Shown: positions 45,598 through 53,575 of the stretch, piece by piece | Layout of the letters: every line of letters begins with the position of its first letter | Position numbering within the stretch: the stretch's first letter is position 1 | Source of the DNA: Planctomycetia bacterium | Lineage (GTDB): Bacteria > Planctomycetota > Phycisphaerae > UBA1845 > UTPLA1 | Direction: 5' to 3' | DNA: 64,000 nt | NCBI GenBank assembly: GCA_015075745.1 | Contig: JABTTW010000001.1 | Coordinates: forward strand, 806,001-870,000 | Translations under genes and position numbers: made by a program | Notes under the pieces: model-generated | What the model saw: the letters and a program-made list of their open reading frames with translations, nothing else | What the model was told of the DNA's origin: nothing | Databases searched by the model: none

Positions 45598-46997
45598 CTA
45601 TGTAGCCGGTTTTGGCAAGGGTGCATGTTGGATGACGATGTGTCCAGGCTCCTATCCGGGATCACGTATTGACGTACGGTCCCATTCAACCAGTTACGAA
45701 AGACGACTCCCATTCTTTTTCACCAGGCTTGAAGCCCATGTTCAACTTCGGGTTGTCGTCAGTCCATCGGCATCCATCAATTCTTGATCGTCACCGCCCC
45801 AACGAGCATCGGAACCCTCTTAACTCGTGGAGAGCGCGCCGAGCGGATTGCCGGGTTCGCGCCATGTCGTGCCGTCGCGGAGCATGGCCCAACAAATCAC
45901 CAAAAGTCTCCTGGCCGTGGCGATCACAGCGATCTTTCTTCGCGTCTTATTTCCACGGCATACGTCTTCAAAAATCTTGCTGATCCTCCCGTTGCAGCGG
46001 CGGCCCAGCCACGACACTTGGACCAGCAGCGCCCGAAGCAGCTTGTTGCCACGACCGCTGATACCACCCTGCCGATTCATTGTGCCCGACTCAAATTGCA
46101 TGGGCGTCAAACCTGCATAAGCTCCGACCTGCTTGGCATTCTTGAATCGCTTGGCGTCATCAATGACGGCAACGACTACCTCGGCCAATCGTGGACCGAC
46201 GCCGGGAATCGTCCGCAACTGATGGACGCGGGAATCTTCTTTGGCCAACGCGTCAAGCATGACCTCCACTCGGTTGATCAGCATCTGAGCCTGAAGCATG
46301 GCCTCCAGTTCCATACGAAGCTCAAATCGCCACAAGCCGTCCGGGTTCGCGTTTTCGATGAACCCGGCGATGCGTTTAAGAGATACGATTGCCTTGTCGG
46401 TCCATCCCGATGGGCCGACAGGCCAGCCTATCCCCTGACGATCGAGGATTGAGCGGATATGGTTTTTGATCGCAGTTCGTCGAGCCACGAGAGTGTTGCG
46501 ATAGCAAATTAGGGATCGCCATTGGCGGACTTTCTTCGACGGAAGCTGGACCATCGGCAGTTGATTCATCGCCGACAACTGGGCGAGTTTGAGGGCATCG
46601 TCCTTGTCAGTCTTGCGCTTGACATTCTTCCACCGCCACGCCTCGTGGTTGGGGTTGGCGACCTGTACCTCCACATTCATCGTCAGCCCCATATCGTAGA
46701 CCCATCCCGCCGCCGAACCGATCTCGATCACCACGCGATGCGGCTGGTGCGTCGCCAGAAGGTCGTGAATTTCAGCCGGCTTTGTGCGGACGATGGTGAA
46801 CGCGTGTTCCCCGGTTGCACTCTCGTAGACGCACGCGGCGCTCTTGAACTTACCCAGGTCGATAGCCAGAATCTTCATGGTCGAGTCTCCTTACTTCAGG
46901 GGTGCTGGGCCGGGCACACGCCACAGCCAATCGATGCAACAACAGATCGCATCGATCCAATCTAGTGCACCCCTGAATGGGAGCCCCGGCTACATAG
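45598..46997 (-). mobile_element. IS110-family (IS1111 group-like) insertion sequence
   Basis: An element of about 1.4 kb. Subterminal inverted repeats: CTATGTAGCCGG at 45598-45609 opposite 46986-46997, and GGGTGCA at 45619-45625 opposite 46966-46972. Such subterminal repeats mark the IS1111 group. The transposase is on the minus strand; 210 bp of non-coding DNA lie on its 3' side (45610-45819), where IS1111-type elements carry their guide (bridge/seek) RNA, versus about 107 bp on the 5' side. True ends may extend a few bases beyond these repeats. Confidence 0.8.
45820..46878 (-). CDS. IS110-family transposase (DEDD/RuvC-like)
   Basis: A 352-residue transposase. The N-terminal RuvC-like DEDD domain has AIDLGKFK, VIEIGSAAG and KTDKDDALKLAQL; the C-terminal Transposase_20 domain has TIPGVGPRLAEVVVAVI and AYAGLTPMQFESG...ISGRGNKLLRALLVQ (the catalytic Ser region). 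It is full length and uninterrupted, so it may be active. It needs a guide RNA from the element to choose the target (established for the family). Confidence 0.95.
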   Translation of the reverse strand: MKILAIDLGKFKSAACVYESATGEHAFTIVRTKPAEIHDLLATHQPHRVVIEIGSAAGWVYDMGLTMNVEVQVANPNHEAWRWKNVKRKTDKDDALKLAQLSAMNQLPMVQLPSKKVRQWRSLICYRNTLVARRTAIKNHIRSILDRQGIGWPVGPSGWTDKAIVSLKRIAGFIENANPDGLWRFELRMELEAMLQAQMLINRVEVMLDALAKEDSRVHQLRTIPGVGPRLAEVVVAVIDDAKRFKNAKQVGAYAGLTPMQFESGTMNRQGGISGRGNKLLRALLVQVSWLGRRCNGRISKIFEDVCRGNKTRRKIAVIATARRLLVICWAMLRDGTTWREPGNPLGALSTS

Positions 46998-47067
46998 TTT
47001 CTTTTTGTGGCCGGAATCCGCGTTTTTGACCCCGTCAGTGCCGTTAGAAACCTCTAGGGGAACAGAA

Positions 47068-47769
47068 TCAATGGCCGGGTTTGAGGGCGCTCACGCCTGG
47101 CGGGTTTTGAGGTGCCTCATGACACGGCAACAACCATTTCGTGCGTGACGGCCGATTCAAGTCTAGTCCGCGAACAATTGATTGATCAGCAATTGGAAAT
47201 GCAACATCTTGCCAATTGAGCGTATCCGTAAACTCAATTACTAACTGACGGGCACTAAGCCACATATCATCAAATTGTAACTTTTGAACAGAGTCAATTT
47301 CATTGTCCCGAATATTTCGCGGAGCCAAAGCACGCGACTGGCTCGCTGATTGTTCCCGGAAGCTTGCAAAGATCGTGATATAGTGGGAATCTGGAACGAT
47401 GTAACTATCGGCTAGGTATCTGAAGAACCCAATCTGCTCAAAGCTGCGTAGCAAGTTATCTATCGCTTTCTTATCGCAAATACCAGCAAGGAGAGAATCA
47501 AACCGGCCGCTCGAGTACCGCCATTTCAGGCAGTGACCATCGTCCCAAACAGCGATGTTAAACTCCTTATCATTAAGGCCTTTTCCACGGCTTGGGTAAT
47601 GCACGAAGTAAAGAACAGGCGTGTCTCGCGACCGACGATCGTCTTTCGATATCCCACTGTTTGATTCCACACTCCCGCCACATCCGGTACTAATGGGTAA
47701 GAAGAAAAAGCAGAACATTGAAAGGTAAGCAACACGGCGCGCCATGGTCTTTCCAAAAGTACGATTCAT
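47068..47769 (-). CDS. Lipoprotein, candidate immunity or partner protein of the Rhs cassette
   Basis: A 233-residue protein with a clean lipobox (CFFFLPISTGC) and no family I recognise. The mature part has aromatic-rich strands (PVLYFVHYPSRG, LKWRYSSGRFDS, YITIFASFREQ) and an amidated-looking basic end. It starts 133 bp after the stop of the Rhs orphan with the HEQTH motif and on the same strand, the usual spot for an immunity gene, but lipidation would place it in the envelope. Function not established. Confidence 0.65.
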   Translation of the reverse strand: MNRTFGKTMARRVAYLSMFCFFFLPISTGCGGSVESNSGISKDDRRSRDTPVLYFVHYPSRGKGLNDKEFNIAVWDDGHCLKWRYSSGRFDSLLAGICDKKAIDNLLRSFEQIGFFRYLADSYIVPDSHYITIFASFREQSASQSRALAPRNIRDNEIDSVQKLQFDDMWLSARQLVIEFTDTLNWQDVAFPIADQSIVRGLDLNRPSRTKWLLPCHEAPQNPPGVSALKPGH

Positions 47770-47902
47770 GTTACCTCCATAGGACTGGTGAATGGCACTT
47801 CACAATATCGGCAGCAATCCTTGGGCGAAAACACATGTCAGTTTACACTACTCGGTCTAAACCGCCCTGCCGTGGTCACAAAGCTGGGCCTTCTGGTCAG
47901 CA

Positions 47903-49366
47903 TTAGCATCCCCCTGGGGGTACGAATTCACCGCAGTGATTTGCAGCCTGTTCCCTTTCCCAATCAAGATTTTGTTGAATTGCGTCACGACAACTCTGAT
48001 TGGAACCACATCTGTCGATTGAATTCTCCAGACATTGGGCACCCGCACAGGAGCCAACACATTCCTGATAATGAATATTCTCGTCACTAGGATTTGAGAA
48101 TGGTGGCCTGCTCAAGTCAACATCTGAAGGACAATCCACATCATCTAAGTGTGTTTGCTCATGAGCTAGCGTACAGTATCTGATTATTCCCTCGGCCCCT
48201 GGTCCCCCAGGTCCCCATGTCGGGTTGTTCTTCCAGTCCCACGAACATGTTACTTTTCGACCGCAACAACAGAGAACGCCTCCAGAATCTCCTGCATCTA
48301 GGCCCGTCTGTGCAGCTTCATCACAGCAGTTCCTGTCTGTCAAACAGCATGCTAGGCCACTAGGGTCGGCATAGAGTCCGTGAGTGTTTGAGAGGTAAGC
48401 AAAGAGTTGCACTCGTTGCTGAAAATACATTCTTGAACTCTCTGTTATTCGGGAACCGATCCGTAGGAAGGGGGTGCTACCTGCATCGCCATTTGGCCTC
48501 GTCGCATTGCCAGGCAAGTCCACTCGCATTGGACCGACAATTAGTTCGCGGGTATTGACTTCTTCTGAAGGAATCAAGGGAATCCTGAGTTTCCGGTAAT
48601 GGTGCAGCGGATCCCTTGTCACCCATCTCCCCGTGACAGGATCTGCGAATCGTGCCCGGTGGTGGTTGAGCATGAGCTTGCCTTCGGTGGCGGAGCTTGA
48701 GGTGTCGAGGGCGAAGTGGGGGATGCCCTGGAACATGAACGGGTTGTCCACGTCGCTGAAGGCCTGACGCGGGTCGACCGGCGGGCCTGCTCCGCTCCAG
48801 TCGGAGTACTTGAGGTCGTAGGCGGTCTCATCGTTGGCATCCACATCGCCGTCGTCATCCATATCGGCGCGCGGGTCCCAGATCGTGTCGTCATTGGCAT
48901 CATCGAACCGGGTCGTGTCGCCGCTTGACATTTTCGTGTCGTTATTCATGTCGCCACGCCCGCAGGACTCGCGGATTCTGGGCCTGCCATAGGAGTCGTA
49001 GGCGTACCGCTCGACGATCGCCCCGGCTCGGTCCAGAAGCAGTCGTACATTATACATCCGATCGAGCACGTAGTAATAGGGCTTCGTGCCGGCCAGCATC
49101 AGCAGGTGCTCATCGACGTAGCTGACGCCATGGATGTAGTAACGGTTCGTGTAGGAGGGGATTTCGCCGTCCTGGGTGGTTTTCTCGTCGATTTCCTTGA
49201 CCCCGTCGTACCAGTATTCAGTGGTTTGGTCGAAGTCGGCGTTGACGAACTCGATCCGCCGGTCACATTCTCGCTCAGAAACTCGGTGTCCTGAGACCGT
49301 CTTGAAACACCCTCTTAACACGGGTCTACTTAACATGGGGTAGCGCACGGGGCGGGTCAATTGCAT
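47903..49366 (-). CDS. Orphan Rhs C-terminal cassette with HEQTH metalloprotease-like tip
   Basis: A 487-residue frame that starts in the middle of an Rhs core (EYWYDGVKEIDE...YYYVLDRMYNVRLLLDRAGAIVERYAYDSYGRPRIRE), runs through a dockerin-like insert (GDMNNDTKMSSGD...DMDDDGDVDANDET), the Rhs end motif (HHRARFADPVTGRWVTRDP; DPSG before the tip) and a Cys-rich tip. The tip contains RYCTLAHEQTHLDD, a HExxH zinc-protease motif, so a metallopeptidase toxin is plausible. The 5' part of an Rhs gene is absent, so translation from the ATG at 49366 may not give a delivered toxin. Shared with the broken cassette at 50291-52702 up to the tip. Confidence 0.75.
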   Translation of the reverse strand: MQLTRPVRYPMLSRPVLRGCFKTVSGHRVSERECDRRIEFVNADFDQTTEYWYDGVKEIDEKTTQDGEIPSYTNRYYIHGVSYVDEHLLMLAGTKPYYYVLDRMYNVRLLLDRAGAIVERYAYDSYGRPRIRESCGRGDMNNDTKMSSGDTTRFDDANDDTIWDPRADMDDDGDVDANDETAYDLKYSDWSGAGPPVDPRQAFSDVDNPFMFQGIPHFALDTSSSATEGKLMLNHHRARFADPVTGRWVTRDPLHHYRKLRIPLIPSEEVNTRELIVGPMRVDLPGNATRPNGDAGSTPFLRIGSRITESSRMYFQQRVQLFAYLSNTHGLYADPSGLACCLTDRNCCDEAAQTGLDAGDSGGVLCCCGRKVTCSWDWKNNPTWGPGGPGAEGIIRYCTLAHEQTHLDDVDCPSDVDLSRPPFSNPSDENIHYQECVGSCAGAQCLENSIDRCGSNQSCRDAIQQNLDWEREQAANHCGEFVPPGGC

Positions 49367-50205
49367 TGTACTCTTTTGTTTACTTTATCAATTGTATGCA
49401 CTGCGACGTACAGAAAGCAGCTATTTGCACTCCAAATAATCGGCAGCAAGAGAAAAGCAATGGCCATTGACCATTGCGACTGGACATGCGTGAGGACTAG
49501 CCATGCCAAAATGAGCAGGGATGCGAGGCGAAGTAATCTGCAGACGCGCGGCGCCGGTATCATTGACATAATATAAGATGCAAACCACAAATAACAAACA
49601 AACGGAGTAATAGCCAGGCCGATTACCACTATCGACAGAATTGGTGAGAACTCATGGGGAAACGTAATCGGTATCGTACCCGGGTTGATTAGGCATTGGG
49701 TAACGAAGGTGACTTGGACATAAAAATATGGTATCGGAGCAAGTGCCATAGAAAAAGGGACCAAATTGTCAATGGAAATCCACTTGGTGCATCGACAGGA
49801 CTCAGCGACTGTAAACATCTTGCGTAAACTTGAGGTGATTCGGCGGACTGAAAATAGTCTGCGTGTAGCTAGCCATGAAATAGAGACTGTCAACAGTATT
49901 CCTGCGATGCACAATTGAAAAATAATAGCTTGGTACCCAGTACGTACTCGCAATGCGGTAACCAGCCAAACAAGTAGCATCATGTGCGAGACGAACTGAC
50001 GGTAGAGTGCTCTTTTTAGGATTTGGAGCTGTGGATATCCGGTAACAAAGAGTCGGTAAGAATCAAAGGAAAATACAGTTGAAACGCCACACTCAGGACA
50101 TATGTCATGCTCTCCTTTTCCATAGAGATCATAACTGCATTGAATACAGCGTATATGGTTGGCAGTGATAGCGCATTGGCGTGAATTTCCTAAGTCAGAA
50201 TCCAC
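49357..50205 (-). CDS. Membrane protein with N-terminal CxxC/CPECG zinc ribbon
   Basis: A 282-residue protein. Residues 17-40 hold IRCIQCSYDLYGKGEHDICPECG, a rubredoxin-like zinc ribbon common in planctomycete proteins. Five or so membrane helices follow (SHMMLLVWLVTALRV, FQLCIAGILLTVSISWL, SPILSIVVIGLAITPFVCY, SMAIAFLLLPIIW). It lies between the two Rhs cassettes and, on its strand, directly downstream of the IS-interrupted cassette, where an immunity gene would be expected; its stop overlaps the start of the next Rhs frame by 10 bp. Function unknown. Confidence 0.65.
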   Translation of the reverse strand: MDSDLGNSRQCAITANHIRCIQCSYDLYGKGEHDICPECGVSTVFSFDSYRLFVTGYPQLQILKRALYRQFVSHMMLLVWLVTALRVRTGYQAIIFQLCIAGILLTVSISWLATRRLFSVRRITSSLRKMFTVAESCRCTKWISIDNLVPFSMALAPIPYFYVQVTFVTQCLINPGTIPITFPHEFSPILSIVVIGLAITPFVCYLWFASYIMSMIPAPRVCRLLRLASLLILAWLVLTHVQSQWSMAIAFLLLPIIWSANSCFLYVAVHTIDKVNKRVQCN

Positions 50206-50470
50206 CGAGATGATCCCGTCGGAGTTGAGTCATGAATTCAATAATCCGAAACAGTCTTACGAACGAAGGATTCCAGAAGTATTAATTTGATCATAGATCA
50301 TTGCAAGAAATAGTAGCGGTAGTTACACATCCTGCGACTCCGGCCGCAACCGTAGTTGTTGCTGGAGGACCTGTGAAATAGCAGGTTTGAACAAAAGGAT
50401 TGGTCCCGGCACACCATTGCTCGCAGCGTGCCTCCGTGTTGCCTGAACATCCTTGAGTCCAGACGGCACC

Positions 50471-51898
50471 GAGTAATGGTCAAATTTCGTTGATGACGCG
50501 GTAATCAGGCGGCGTTTCTCTCGGCCTTTTCTCCATTGACGAACTTCACACCGGCGATGACATCGGGAAGCAGCGTCGCGCCATTGAGCAGCCGCCAGTG
50601 GTTCGCGGCGGACTCGCACAGCTTGAACACCATTGCCAGACACGCGATCCGACTGCCGTTGCCTTTGGTCCGGCGGTGACGCAGCCGCACCGTGGCGAAC
50701 GTACTTTCGATCGGATTCGTCGTCCGCAGGTGCCGCCAGTGCTCGGCCGGGAAGTCGTAGAACGTCAGCAGCACCTCGCGATCCTTCACCAGGCACTCGG
50801 CCGCGCCGGGGTATTTGGCCGCGTAGTGGGCCACGAAGTGATCGAACGCCTGGTTCGCATTCTCCCGCGTCGGCGCCATCCAGATCTCGTGCAGCTTGGC
50901 CTTCGCGCCGGTCTGCACCCGCTTGGGCATCTTGTCCAACACGTTGGCCGTCTTGTGCACCCAGCAGCGCTGCGCCCGGGTCGTCGAATAGACCTTCGGC
51001 AGCGCCGCCCAGAAGCCCAGCGCTCCGTCCGCCGTGGCCAGCTTCGGGTCGATCGTCATGCCCCGTTGTTGGCAGTCCAGCAGCAGCGAATACCACGACT
51101 GCTCGCTCTCGCGATGGCCGTCGACCACCGCGATCAGCTCCTTGCGGCCGTCCGCCCTCGCGCCCATCAGCACCAGAATGCACTGCCGGTCTTCCTCCAG
51201 GCGGATGTTGAAGTGAATCCCATCCGCCCAGAGGTACACGTAGTGCTTGCCTTCCAGGGAGCGGCGATTCCATGACTGGTACTCGTCCTGCCAACTCGTC
51301 ATCAAACGCGTGATCGTCGTGGCGCTGAGCCCCGCCGCCTGGGGACCGACCAGCGCCTGCAGGGCCTCGCTGAAGTCTCCGGTGCTGATGCCCTTGAGGT
51401 ACAGCCAGGGGATCAACTCCTCGATGGCCTTCGTCTTCCGCAGGTACGGCGGCAAAATCGACGAACAGAACCGCTCCACGGCCTGGCCATTTGCATCCAA
51501 CGCTTCGCCGGCCTCGCCGCGGCCGACGATCCGACGGTCCCACACCCGCGGCTGCGTCACCTCCACCGGCCCGACGCCGGTGACGAGGGTCCGGGTGGGA
51601 TGATGGCCGTTCTTGACCACCTGCCGGCGGCCTTGCGGATCGCGCAGATCGGCGTGCCCTTCGATCCAGCCATCGACCTCCGCCTCGATCGCCTGGCCCA
51701 GGAGCCGTTGGGCCCCGTCCCGCAGAATCTCCGTCAAAACGTCTCGGCTGGGGACTGGAATCGTCTCGATCGACTCGTTACTCTCCTGCATCGGCGTACT
51801 CCTCTGCCCATCGTGGGCGGCTCGGAACCTCGAACAAGTCCCGAGAGTACGCCGCCTTTTTTTATCCCGCCACCATCAACGAAATTCGGTTATAGCTC
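50471..51898 (-). mobile_element. IS256-family element with 9-bp target duplication
   Basis: A 1428-bp element. Its ends are imperfect inverted repeats: inward from the left, GAGTAATGGTCAAATTTCG; inward from the right, GAGCTATAACCGAATTTCG; both continue TTGATG. It is flanked by the direct repeat GACGGCACC at 50462-50470 and 51899-51907, the target duplication. It interrupts an Rhs tip gene. Confidence 0.93.
50505..51791 (-). CDS. IS256-family mutator-type transposase
   Basis: A 428-residue transposase that appears complete. DDE residues visible: D in YVYLWADGIHFN, D in LATADGALGFWAAL and E in TTNPIESTFATVRLRH, with the mutator signature around QRCWVHKTANVLDKMP. It sits inside a full element with inverted repeats and target duplication, so mobility may be recent. 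Confidence 0.95.
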   Translation of the reverse strand: MQESNESIETIPVPSRDVLTEILRDGAQRLLGQAIEAEVDGWIEGHADLRDPQGRRQVVKNGHHPTRTLVTGVGPVEVTQPRVWDRRIVGRGEAGEALDANGQAVERFCSSILPPYLRKTKAIEELIPWLYLKGISTGDFSEALQALVGPQAAGLSATTITRLMTSWQDEYQSWNRRSLEGKHYVYLWADGIHFNIRLEEDRQCILVLMGARADGRKELIAVVDGHRESEQSWYSLLLDCQQRGMTIDPKLATADGALGFWAALPKVYSTTRAQRCWVHKTANVLDKMPKRVQTGAKAKLHEIWMAPTRENANQAFDHFVAHYAAKYPGAAECLVKDREVLLTFYDFPAEHWRHLRTTNPIESTFATVRLRHRRTKGNGSRIACLAMVFKLCESAANHWRLLNGATLLPDVIAGVKFVNGEKAERNAA

Positions 51899-52780
51899 GA
51901 CGGCACCTGTCCACCAACCGCTCCCACTTCCGGAGCCGCCTGTTGTGGCCAAACGGCAAGTCTGTTGTCCTCCGACGCATGGTCCGCAATAGACGTTGTC
52001 GAAGTTCGTACACGAACTACTGCATCCGAGATAAGCGGTTACGCAAAAAAAGCCCGGCCCAGCGTTGCAGCTAAAGTTGATGAGACCTGTTGGATCAGCC
52101 ATCAGGGTGGGATTATCGCCATACATTTCGTACATCGGATTCGAATCGCCGACATCATTATTGTTGCGGGCTTTGATATCCCATAGAAACACAAGAGAAT
52201 GTAGGAGGGCAGTGTTTGTGCGAAGCAATGGTCGATTGTATAATAATGGGTCCCTTGTCGTCCACCTTCCCGTCACCGGATCGGCGAAGCGGGCTCGGTG
52301 GTGGTTGAGCATGAGCTTGCCTTCGGTGGCGGAGCTTGCGGTGTCGAGGGCGAAGTGGGGGATGCCCTGGAACATGAAGGGGTTGCCCACGTCGCTGAAG
52401 GCCTGACGCGGATCGACCGGCGGGCCTGCTCCGCTCCAGTCGGAGTACTTGAGGTCGTAGGCGGTCTCATCGGCGGCATCCACGTCCCCGTCGTCGTCCA
52501 TGTCGGCGCGCGGGTCCCAGATGGTGTCGTCGTTGGCGTCATCAAAGCGCGTCGTGTCGCCGCTGGACATCTTGGTGTCGTTGTTCATATCGCCACGCCC
52601 GCAGGACTCGCGGATTCTCGGCCGGCCGTAGGAATCGTAGGCGTATCGCTCGACGATGGCCCCGGCACGGTCCAGGAGCAGCCGTACATTATACATGCGA
52701 GTCGGGAGAAACTGGATGCAATTCGCGATGGATGGCACTGGGGCGCGAAGGGGAGCGTTTTGCGGGGCAATGGATGCTTG

Positions 52781-53143
52781 TTAGGCCGAGCGCTTTTCCA
52801 GTCCGTTGATCAGGCCGGAGAGCATTTTGGCGATTTCCTCAAGGTCATTCTTCATTTTCATATGTCGTTCAGGCGTGATGAGCGATCGCCTTCGTGCAAG
52901 CTCCAGCAGGGGTACGCATTCCTGGACCGACCCTCGGGCAATGCCGAAGAAGTTGCGCCGATCCGGTTTGGTGAAACGGCCGTTGCCTTCTGCGAGGTTG
53001 GCGGCGATGGATAATGACGCTCGGTTGAGTTGGTCGGCGAGAAAACCGTAGCCGCGTGGGAAAGCCTCAGTGGCCGTCGAAACTTGGTCGGCGAAGTCGA
53101 CCGATCTCTGGTAGACGATAAGTTTTTCGAATGCGAAGGCCAT
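52781..53143 (-). CDS. Four-helix-bundle protein (23S IVS type), copy 2
   Basis: A 120-residue paralogue of 44932-45294. It starts MAFAFEKLIVYQRSVDFADQV and differs from copy 1 at only about a dozen positions (for example TATEAF for AATEAF, NLAEGN for NIAEGN, ERHMKMKNDLEEIAK). The surrounding DNA (about 52735-53276) is also a copy of 44889-45430. It stops 50 bp beside the Rhs breakpoint, and the tRNA-Pro gene follows on the opposite side. Confidence 0.85.
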   Translation of the reverse strand: MAFAFEKLIVYQRSVDFADQVSTATEAFPRGYGFLADQLNRASLSIAANLAEGNGRFTKPDRRNFFGIARGSVQECVPLLELARRRSLITPERHMKMKNDLEEIAKMLSGLINGLEKRSA

Positions 53144-53251
53144 GAAAGGAGAGAGTAGAAAGGAGACCGCAGGAGTCGGCAACGCGTTCGGCTACGGTCA
53201 CTCTAATTGCGACCGCTGCCTGTTTGCTCTACTTTCTCCTTTCTTCCTTCT

Positions 53252-53287
53252 CCTGCTCTATTGCCGCTACGCGGCAATCGGGGCGAC
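53252..53287. repeat. 36-bp direct repeat, copy 2 (other copy 45544-45579)
   Basis: Identical to 45544-45579. Positions 53278-53287 are the last ten nucleotides of the tRNA-Pro gene. It could be an attachment-site remnant or part of the segmental duplication. Confidence 0.75.
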
Positions 53288-53353
53288 TAGATTCGAACTA
53301 GCGACCTTCTGCACCCCATGCAGACGCTCTAGACCAGGCTGAGCTACGCCCCG
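53278..53353 (-). tRNA. tRNA-Pro (anticodon GGG)
   Basis: A complete cloverleaf on the minus strand: 7-bp acceptor stem (CGGGGCG with CGCCCCG), U8A9, D-arm GCTC/GAGC, anticodon stem TCTGC/GCAGA with loop ATGGGGT (anticodon GGG), variable AGGTC, T-arm GCTAG-TTCGAAT-CTAGT with one G-U pair, and discriminator A. The CCA end is not encoded. It marks the end of the mobile island. Confidence 0.93.
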
Positions 53354-53575
53354 TCGCGGGCTTTCGCCTGCGAATCGGACATTAGAAACCGCTGACAGGG
53401 GCGTGTCAAACCGGCTCGATGCAGCCTTTGTCGCGGCAATAGGGACGCGGCGCGGGCGTTGGTGCTCGTCATGGCCGGTGCGGCGGGAACGATCGCCTTT
53501 TTACGGTGTGCGTTGACGCCCTGCGGACCTGGTCGATAATTCGGGCTCCCTCGATTGCGACGCAAGGGTGGGGGA

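Larger units (their letters stand above)
50291..52702 (-). pseudogene. Rhs orphan C-terminal cassette split by IS256-type insertion
   Basis: The upstream part (51899-52702) reads MYNVRLLLDRAGAIVERYAYDSYGR, the dockerin-like insert, HHRARFADPVTGRWTTRDP and MADPTGLINFSC, then SGSGSGWWTGAV where a 9-bp target duplication and the IS begin. Downstream of the IS the frame resumes in the same phase as GAVWTQGCSGNTEARCEQW and ends with TISCNDL and TGA at 50291-50293. So removing the IS and one target copy restores a continuous Cys-rich tip of about 110 residues. The first few codons before the Rhs start (to 52738) derive from adjacent DNA. No toxin family is recognised. Confidence 0.85.

Noticed and set aside
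47204..47220. TTGCCA/TGCAA sequence resembling a sigma-54 element
   Set aside because: Spacing between the GG and GC is off by one base and it lies within a coding region.
50323..51543. 406-codon minus-strand frame overlapping the IS256 transposase
   Set aside because: Low-complexity Gly/Arg-rich shadow in the IS256 element; the transposase frame has the DDE residues.
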